A DNA stretch of 64,000 nucleotides from Tenodera sinensis. Its lineage: Eukaryota > Arthropoda > Insecta > Mantodea > Mantidae. The DNA lies in contig CM060967.1 of NCBI GenBank assembly GCA_030765045.1, positions 123,150,912 to 123,214,911 on the forward strand, given 5' to 3'. Positions 57,134 to 64,000 of the stretch are shown in pieces. The translations under genes and the position numbers were made by a program. The stretch's first letter is position 1, and every line of letters begins with the position of its first letter. The notes under the pieces are model-generated. The model was not told the origin of the DNA. It saw nothing but the letters and a program-made list of their open reading frames with translations, and did no database searches.

Positions 57134-57393
57134 TATTACTATTAGTAAAATTATAAGTTCACAGACGTATTGATGCAATGGTGTTCACTATACTTTCCTC
57201 AATTAGTAATCAAATTATCTGCGCATATATCCGTAACATTCTGTGATATGCAAGTAGCAAGCAAAGTTATTTAGACCATATTGCGCCTCTCGTATGGACG
57301 TTTTCCAACTTCTCTGGTGACGCTCTCTACAGAAATAAGCACACAGAGATGACTCTGATGCCAATCAGGCGCTAAATGTAGATTCTTTGATAC
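57134..57393. repeat. U unit copy 3 (internally deleted, no SINE)
   Basis: 'agtaaaattataagttcac' to 'agattctttgatactaataa'. About 110 bp between 'ttttccaa' and 'cttctctggtgac' present in copy 2 is missing. Confidence 0.82.
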
Positions 57394-58560
57394 TAATAAT
57401 AATAGCAGCAGCGCTTGTTGGCAGGCTGAGAACAGCCCGAGGTGTGTCAGTCGCGTACGTGCCCTTTTTGGGCTTAACCACTTTCAGACGGGATGTGGGG
57501 TTTTGCAATGTGACGGGTGCTTTTAACGTTGAGGGTAGAAAGGTGGTAGCAACTTTGCTCCTCAACGGCTGCTTTTCAGTGTGCAACATTCGTTGGGCAC
57601 TGTGTTGTGTGAATCCAAATATGTAAGTTAAAATTTAGAATTTTGATTCCAAGCTTCTCTTGGAAGGACTGTATGGGAGTTCAGCTTTCGCTGTTGTTGG
57701 AGTAGCTCCTATGTCACCGGGGGTGCTCGCAAGCCATGCGGGGAACCCGGTGTCGCACGAGCGTGCTTTCTCTGGAATTGTAGTCCCCAAGAGATCTAAC
57801 CAGAGTGTTCCGATGTTGTGGTAATAGGTCGTATAATTTTGTAGCCCGGCGCCTGATTTCGTCCTCTGCATACGGAAGAGACAAGGCCTCGTGCAGTAGT
57901 CTCGAGGGGAATCTGCGGTATACAGAATAAATTATCCGAAGTCCTCTATTCTGTATGCGCTGCAGACGCAGGATGTGGGTGTCTGCGGCCATGCCCCAGA
58001 TTCCGTAGGCGTACAAGATTGGGTTTATGAGAGCTCGAAAGAGGCGTAACTTCAAGGGAATGGGCATTCCAGACAGCAACATGGGATACAGCGAGGCAGT
58101 TGCCCAGCTGGCCCGATGCGAGAGGTCGTGGGTGTGTTCCCGAAAAGTAAGGCCCTTATCAAGCTTCACTCCCAGGTAGGAGATGACATCCACCCATTCT
58201 ATCCTTGTTCGAATATATGTGAATGTGGGGAAGATGGCGGGAAAACGAGTTTGGTGAAGAAAATGGCGTGGTTTTTCTCCGGGTTGATGGACAATCGCCA
58301 ACGCCTGCACCATTCTTGGAGGAGTCGGAGGTGTCTTTGAATGGGGAGGAAGGTTCTGCGAGGGTGTTTGCAGAATACAGCAACACGTCGTCAGCATACT
58401 GGGGACTCCGCCTCGAACTGGCCTGAGTGTAGATTTGTTTCCCGCAACTGAGATCACAAAGGATCTGTGTTTGGGAAATAAGTGTAATAGGTGTATGAAG
58501 CGTGTAGGTAACTCCAGTTGGATAAAGCCAACTGGCAATATTATATTTTACATACCTATA
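57394..58560 (-). pseudogene. Jockey-like LINE reverse transcriptase relic
   Basis: Minus strand. 58540-58410 reads 'LELPTRFIHLLHLFPKHRSF' and 'STLRPVRGGVPS', the pre-catalytic RT block. It jumps directly to QYADDVLLYSAN (YADD at 58387-58398), so the usual ~30 residues (PQGS.LSP.L…) are deleted. In a third frame LSINPEKNHAIFFTK follows, then in the 274-codon frame SYLGVKLDKGLTFREH, 'RLFRALINPILYAYGIWGM' and 'HILRLQRIQNRGLRIIYSVY', ending near 57714. The catalytic YADD is intact, but the deletion and at least two frameshifts make it dead. 57394-57700 is GC-richer with no recognisable domain and may be its 3' UTR. Confidence 0.85.
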
Positions 58561-58955
58561 CATGTTACATTTCCTCAAGGTAACTAGAGAAAGAAGGTAG
58601 GCCACTCCGGCACAATTGCTGCCATTGGTTGCAGGCAACATACGTCACATGGAGGTCTGAGAGCGCGCGCAGTTCAGACGGCAATAGAAAGTGAGCGCTT
58701 TAAACCCGTTTCAACATATACCATTTAAAGCATTGACTGACAGTTCCAGTGCGTAAACACTTAAGCAATAATTAATAAAGTGTAGAAAAATACAGTGATA
58801 TGTGATAGAAAAGATACCTTAACTGAAAACACATTAGAAGCGTTCGTCAATACATTCTACTAATTACAAACCAATTTTACCACCGCCACCGAAACTACAA
58901 TCAAAATAAGAAGTAACAAATTATTGTTTGATCTTAAAAGTAGACTTACATTTGG
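58561..58955. other. No recognisable feature
   Basis: Includes a small GC-rich patch ('gagagcgcgcgcagttc') and A-rich sequence. No gene supported. Confidence 0.5.
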
Positions 58956-59437
58956 TCATGTTGCAGAAGAAGTAGCTGACGCCCACTGCTGACACTTCCT
59001 CGCGTTCGTTTTTGTCATATTTACAGCTCTTAGTTTGTTATTTAAATGCCGTATCCTAATGGAAGTGCGGGTCCTGACGTATAGGGAAGCAATTCTTTCA
59101 TCCAATTCAGGAAATTTAGAGCAAATCATGCCAGTAAGCGTTTTCATCACTCCAGCACATTTTGAAACGTTAAAGCCGTGGAATCCCGCAAATATAACTT
59201 CAAATTCCTTCACTTTTTGGTACCACTGTTCAGTCGCCCGAACAAGTTCCCCAAGTTAAAGATATTATTTAAAATATTGTTCTGTGATTCGTCGAAATAA
59301 TTGCATAGGCGTGACTTCAAGATGTGTTTTCCAGAAAATACGAAATTTTCTGTCTTAGAAATTAGTGCGTTAACACGTACCACTAAATGCATCTCATAGG
59401 GCAATTTCGCACGTTTTATTATGCTACTTCGTGCCAT
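58956..59437 (-). pseudogene. Unrecognised ORF with one frameshift (~160 codons)
   Basis: ATG at 59435-59437 in good context ('aaaatggca') opens MARSSIIKRAKLPYEMHL, then 'ALISKTENFVFSGKHILKSR'. Near 59250 the frame shifts and continues 'ELVRATEQWYQKVKEFEVIF', AGFHGFNVSKCAGVMKTL, 'CSKFPELDERIASLYVRTR' and TSIRIRHLNNKLRAVN, to a stop at 58956. The two halves join smoothly at one indel, composition is protein-like (Lys/Arg/aromatic rich, few stops) and the end is followed by a GTAAGT donor-like site ('ccaaatgtaagtc'). I do not recognise the family. It may be an old element-encoded protein or a decayed host exon. Confidence 0.4.
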
Positions 59438-59899
59438 TTTAAATGCGCCATGGCTGAGACAGAATGACTCCAACCCTTTTAAGATAAACAGAAAGATAAA
59501 AGGAAGCGAAATACATTGACCTTTGTTTTGTCAAAGGGTGTGCACCGCCTTATCCCAAACCGTACTGAAATTCAGGTATAACATGAACGAAAGGCTAATG
59601 GCCCTTCCTGTATAGCTATGTAGTGGTTCTTTCACATTCGGGAAATACGGACAATATTTTCTTTACCATTTTAAAGAAAAGGAGCAATCGGCCCGTGCTG
59701 GAATAACCTTGCAATTATACAATGCTTTGATGATATTTCACAAATAAACGTAATTTGCAATTAATCACATTATTTTACAGCCTCAAATCAGATTTTCTCT
59801 AGTTTTGATCACTGAGGTCATCTATGAAAACGCGCAATATGTATAACTAAAATTATTTATAGTTGTTTAATGTATTAAAATATGCACAGCATATATTTC
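59438..59899. other. No recognisable feature
   Basis: AT-rich; nothing supported. Confidence 0.5.
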
Positions 59900-60065
59900 A
59901 ATGATAAAAATCTGATGTGCTATATACAAATGATTTTCTTTGCTCACTCTTGCGCAAAGTATTCTTACCAAGGCTTATCCTTCTATATATTCATGTTAAC
60001 AGAGATAAAATTTCATTATACATTATAAAGGATTCATAGGCGAAAGCGATAGGCAAACATTCTCC
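59900..60065 (+). repeat. HP repeat, diverged 5' fragment
   Basis: 'aaaaatctgatgtgctatat', 'gtattcttaccaaggctt' and 'ggcgaaagcgataggcaaac' track the first ~165 bp. A C-run and CT-rich tract follow at 60063-60096. Confidence 0.65.
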
Positions 60066-60707
60066 CCCCCCCCCCTCTCTCTCACTCTCTCTCTTCGTTT
60101 CAAATATATTGGTGTTTTCAAAAATGATAGCTGTCGTAATTGTGTTATTTATTTCATTTTCCTCTGCGCTGCATTTTCATATTGTTGAAAAAGAGTGGCC
60201 ACACAGCTATTCTTAGAACAGCTCAGTCAATAAAATACTGTCTTAATAGGGAAAGAATGTCAGTATCACATTCTGTTTTCGTTTATTACATTATTAAAAG
60301 GCCTTTTAGTACGGGCTGCGTTGCAATTATAACCTAAATCCTAAAGAAAGTGAAAAAAGCGTGTTGAAAGCTCTTAACAAAACAATAATTGCACGATTAT
60401 GTGGCACACTGTTGTTCCTTCCTCCTATAATTTTCATTTCTGTTTTACGAAATATTACACAATGAGAGCTTTGTTTTTGTTCAATTAAAACGCCTGCGTT
60501 GACATCGCATGTCAGAAAACAAGGAAACTAGAGTAGAGATACTTAGATAGTACGATGGGATTTGAATTATATCGTAAAATGTAAGCTGTGAATATCGGTA
60601 CTACGTGACTCCCGTGTGACGTCATCAGCAGACAGCTCTAGGAAGAGCAATTTGGCGGGAAGCGGGAAGAGGACATTTCCTATATTTATATATATTTTTT
60701 ACCTAGT
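60066..60707. other. CT-rich tract, otherwise no supported feature
   Basis: C/CT microsatellite 60063-60096. A perfect TGACGTCA palindrome at about 60619 lies upstream of the SINE-C copy and is shared with the other SINE-C locus. Confidence 0.5.
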
Positions 60708-61045
60708 AATCGTGACTTATATCAAGAACCGAGCGGAAAGCTCAGTTAGTAACGTCTCTAGCCCACATTAAGGTGGTCCCAGGTTCAAATCCCGTGGGCT
60801 GGTCAATCTGACTGTATCGCCAAGGTAAATATCGGAATGGATGTTCAATATCATGACCCAAAGTTCCGCCTTAGGTTTAAAGCAACAGCAAAAATGAAAA
60901 TAAATGCTAATAGCGAATGCTCTGCCATCTATCCACAGATAATGAAAGTATGTAGCCCGTCAGGTGTACAAGTAGAGATACAGTTGCTTAGCACGGTCTC
61001 TTTGAGCATGAGTCGGTGCTGCCATCTGCCCCGCACATGTAGAAG
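60708..61045 (+). mobile_element. SINE-C copy, longer form
   Basis: 'ggaaagctcagttagtaacg' (A box), 'cccaggttcaaatcccgtgg' (perfect B box), 'ggtaaatatcggaatgg'. It has about 125 bp between 'atgacccaaagt' and 'gagcatgagtcgg' that is absent from the 53990 copy. The short frame across it is not coding. Confidence 0.75.
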
Positions 61046-61778
61046 CAGAAATATCCTTTGTTCAGAGTCTTTTGAGGCAGTGAGGGGCAGCTAGACAGCA
61101 GGTTGCTCGTGCTGCAGATCACTTCCGCGTGCTGGCACACTGCAATAGAAAAATACACTGTTGAAACATTTGCGTCCCTTTCAGACTTCTATTACATTGT
61201 TTACATGTTAATCCTTTATTTATTTGTTTATTTATGCACTTGAGTGTAATTGCTTTAAGAGCTCTATCTCACGCTGGGACGATAAATACATTTAATATAA
61301 AAAAACTAGAGTACATAATCATATTTACTTGGACTAAATAGATTTTATTCCTTTATCGTAATTATATCAATATGAGTAAATCCACGTCAAATCGCACAAA
61401 ATACGGTAAAAATTGACCTCAATATCTCAGATTTTCTTGAAATTCCTTTGGTGTTTTGGAACAAAATACATTTGACCCGTGTTTCTTCGTTTTATAAAAA
61501 AAAAATTATTTTGGTAGATATTAATTTTTGAAGTGTCCCAAAAATCGCGCGCTCCTCACCCTTCGATCAATAATACCTCCGACTGTGATCAAGAACATTA
61601 CTTGATATTTGGCTCAAATTAAAGATAAATCGCAATATTTCGTGAGGTATTTATTAGAAAATTTTATTAATTATTATTAATTTTATATTTTATACGATTA
61701 AATTTTTAAACTTAGATAAAACAAACTCGACCATTTAAAAATCTGAAGGAAAAAAAATAAAAATACACTGAAGTTTAT
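61046..61778. other. No recognisable feature
   Basis: AT-rich; 61380-61650 looks repeat-like, but no second copy is present in the window. Confidence 0.5.
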
Positions 61779-62035
61779 ATTCAATATGCGACACGATGAT
61801 TTTGAAGAAAATAGCCCCACCCTAAACTACATGGAAAATTTTTCGAAAATTTCGAATCTCTTGAAAATGGTTCTAACGATTTTGATTAAAACGTCATATG
61901 TTTGAGATATTTTGATGACAAATCAAATATATATTCCGAATTTTCTGGCTATAGCCCCTGTAGTCGTATTTACTCTAGAAGACTTTTGCACAACTGGTAT
62001 ACCGTTAGAGATCGACCAAAATATCATACCATAGC
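61779..62035 (-). repeat. HP repeat, internal fragment
   Basis: 'cgacacgatgattttgaag' to 'ctggtataccgttagagatc'. It shares diagnostic variants with the copy at 49432. Confidence 0.88.
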
Positions 62036-62410
62036 GGATAGAAGAGATAGTGTGAGCTCTTCGGGAGTTACTATGGTTCGCTCGCAAGATGGCACTGGTG
62101 TCGCGGTCGCTTCACTTTAGTTCACGAATGAATGGTGAAATTGGGTTTCATATTATGAATTAGCATTTTAAATACCTAAAATCGTAAGCAGGAATATTTG
62201 AAATAATGTTTTGAAACATCGTCTTTCCTTGACACATAATATAGGATGTTATTTTACAATATAGTTTTATAATTACAATACGAATTATAAGTATTATAAT
62301 TAATGAAGAACAATGGGAAATATCTGCTTACATAAATTTACGCTGGAAAATTAAACCATAATGCAAATTATGTATGTTATGTATATAAAATATCGAAACT
62401 CACCGTGGAA
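62036..62410. other. Downstream flank of transposase relic
   Basis: AT-rich. On the minus strand, 12 bp past the transposase stop the sequence reads 'cacggtgagtttcg', a strong donor-like GTGAGT. No terminal inverted repeat identified. Confidence 0.4.
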
Positions 62411-64000
62411 TTAGATATTGGAGACCTTGGAGAGTTTACGTGTTGATTTTGCTGACTTCGATGACGCCATTTCTCTACTGATTTCCTTGGTACGAAAAAA
62501 GAAGCGACACTTCATGTAATGTAGTGTTAACTTTCCAACTAAATCCAGTTTGTGTTCCACGCAACATCCTATTCCACTGGGTCCTAATATGATTTCGTCT
62601 ATGTTATCTAAGCAGTCGTAAAATATATCACCCCACAAACTTTCAGACGAGCACATTTGCTTCTCCAAAATAGCCTCAACTTGCAAAAGAATATTAACCA
62701 CACATTCAGAGGGGTAGGTTAAATACCGACAATTTTTTAGGGTGCCATAGTCTTTTATTGTAGTGAGAGTGGAAGGTAATGTGTCAGAGGGTAGATCGGT
62801 GGACAGAGTAGAGGCACAGGTTTCACAACTAAGTTTTTCGAGCATCTTTTTTACTATATAACCCCCTAAGTTGTGTACTAAGCATATTTTAGAAATATTG
62901 TCCTTATAGAGTTCGGGAGCTTCACTTTCCCAGTCAAATATTTTAGTTTTGTTCTTTATCTTGTTTCCAACAAAATCCAAAAGCTCACGGTTTTTTTGCT
63001 CAGTTTGTTTTGCCAATATACGAATTTGATTCATAAAAGATGTAACTGGTGGCTCCACTTTATTGTCACAATTAGCAGCATTTCACAGTGCAAGTTTCAC
63101 AGGGACATACACAGCCTGTAGTATATGTAAATGTAAAAAGTCAACTGTGGAAGGATGGTCATCACAGCTTAAAGAACGCATAATTCCAAAGTGGCGTTCA
63201 AGGGGGTCTTGATTGAATTTTGCTGTTAAGACGTACGCAAATCCTCTATTCCATAAATACTCGGATACTTCCAAAGTACTTTTTAAGGTGACTCTAAGAG
63301 ATTCCATTGTCCTAGTTGAGCAGAATGTGTTATTTTCAGACGTTATTATGCGAAAGAAATCTTTCAGTACTTTGTGAGATTGCGAATTTTTATAGAGTGC
63401 TTCAATTGGAACTGTGGAGTTTAATGCATCTACAAGGTTATTTACATCTCTTGTGAATAGTTCAGTATTTTCGCTTCCCTTAAATTTTTCAAAATTAATT
63501 TTCCTGAAGAAGTCAATGCCATTTGCAGTGCTGTTACTGAACAATTGAAAACACAGTCTCACATTCATTCTCTGAAAGGAGGTGGGGTCTATGTGGGATG
63601 AGGTCAATTTCGGGCAAACTCTAAGACCAGCAAATTTAGGAGAAGTGTCAGCTTCATAAATATATCTATAAAAATTATATTGGATGCTCTTATTTCTATA
63701 TAAGACATCCACCTTATCATGAAAATAACTTCTCATGCAGTTTATTATGTGGACGCAATCTGAAAATGCCCATATTCTTCTTTTGTCATCAAGTGGGTGC
63801 TGTACATTTTCACATGTTGCTCCTATTCCTAAATTTTTCCATACTTTTTTGTTTGATTGACTTCCATCACTAGTGAAACCAACAATTCTGAGTTTTCTAA
63901 CTGGATAATTACTTCTATAACGAGCTTAGCTATTATATCACCGGGTGTAGCATTTCTACTTGCGTAAATCGCTACTGGTTGGCTCCAATTATGTAATAAG
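62411..64000 (-). pseudogene. P-superfamily (THAP9/P-element-like) transposase, partial
   Basis: Minus strand, continuing off the right edge. From 63990: 'WSQPVAIYASRNATPGDI'; a frameshift near 63890; then FTSDGSQSNKKVWKNLGI (first catalytic Asp region); 'HPLDDKRRIWAFSDCVHI' followed by 'INCMR' (second Asp); 'LTSSHIDPTSFQRMNVRLCF' and 'QLFSNSTANGI'; 'RDVNNLVDALNS'; 'GFAYVLTAKFNQDPLERHFG' and 'IMRSLSCDDHPSTVDF' (Glu of QDPLE). A single TGA at 63083-63085 follows, then the same frame continues through 'NCDNKVEPPVTSFMNQIR', 'NLGGYIVKKMLEKLSC' and 'YLTYPSECVVNILLQVEAIL' to a TAA at 62411. This block order is the GTPase-insertion and RNase H-like region plus C-terminal domain of P-element/THAP9 transposases. 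Only two lesions in about 520 codons, so the relic is young. The N-terminal THAP zinc finger lies outside the window. Confidence 0.85.

Noticed and set aside
57714..58538. 274-codon open frame as a possible host gene
   Set aside because: Its residues are the C-terminal half of a Jockey-like reverse transcriptase, with the catalytic box in another frame.

Overview
This window is non-coding, repeat-saturated eukaryotic nuclear DNA, most likely from a large-genome arthropod and probably an insect. Four things point that way. (1) A nuclear insertion of mitochondrial cox1 reads correctly only with the invertebrate mitochondrial code (TGA=Trp, ATA=Met, AGA=Ser). (2) There are short interstitial TAACC/TTAGG-type stretches, the arthropod telomere motif. 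(3) The transposon set is arthropod-like: mariner, DDE_3-type Tc1/mariner, pogo, PIF/Harbinger, P superfamily, Ty3/Gypsy, RTE-like and Jockey/CR1-like LINEs, and several tRNA-derived SINEs. (4) The background is AT-rich with long microsatellites. I recognise no complete host gene. Species cannot be named from the sequence.

The dominant feature is one dispersed non-coding family, here called the HP repeat (my label). It is about 850-900 bp and occurs in about 26 full or partial copies on both strands, about 11 kb or 18% of the window by my coordinates. Its plus orientation begins near TCTGATGTGTTGCACTCAC and ends in a near-perfect 28-bp palindrome (ACTTCCTCTACTAC / GTAGTAGAGAAAGT) followed by A residues. 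It also has a GTCT/GT/CA simple-repeat core and an inverted CTTTCTCTACT motif near both ends.

Layout. 0-5.5 kb: HP repeats, a LINE relic and a SINE-derived foldback with a clean target-site duplication (TSD). 5.5-7.3 kb: minus-strand Ty3/Gypsy gag-pol relic. 7.3-17.7 kb: HP repeats, RTE-like LINE relics, a long ATT microsatellite and a TTAA-flanked inverted-repeat element. 17.7-18.6 kb: a second Gypsy relic with a cox1 numt inside. 19-25 kb: HP repeats, a retroposon with an 11-bp TSD, a DDE_3 transposase relic and a mariner-like N-terminal relic. 25-29.7 kb: mostly featureless. 29.7-36.9 kb: SINE-A, a mariner relic, a CR1/Jockey-like LINE with an internal deletion, a LINE ORF1/RNase H relic, SINE-D and a Helitron-like terminus. 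38.8-47.5 kb: SINE-E, a complete-ended mariner with unusually long inverted repeats, a pogo-type HTH relic beside a foldback, and a 0.72-kb palindromic element. 48.9-58.6 kb: head-to-head HP repeats, a triplicated unit whose three copies all break at the same base next to minus-strand retroelements, two Jockey-like LINE relics, and a PIF/Harbinger element split by a SINE-A. 58.9-59.4 kb: an unrecognised broken ORF. 62.4-64.0 kb: a well-preserved P-superfamily transposase relic running off the right edge.

The sequence records a nesting history rather than a working pathway. The best-supported events are three SINE-A insertions with 12-14 bp TSDs (one with empty-site paralogues, one inside a transposase frame), the foldback SINE, and the numt-in-Gypsy. 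I see no evidence of a functional multi-gene system. The most novel candidates are the HP repeat family, the common-junction triplication, the unidentified ORF near 59 kb and the P-type transposase.
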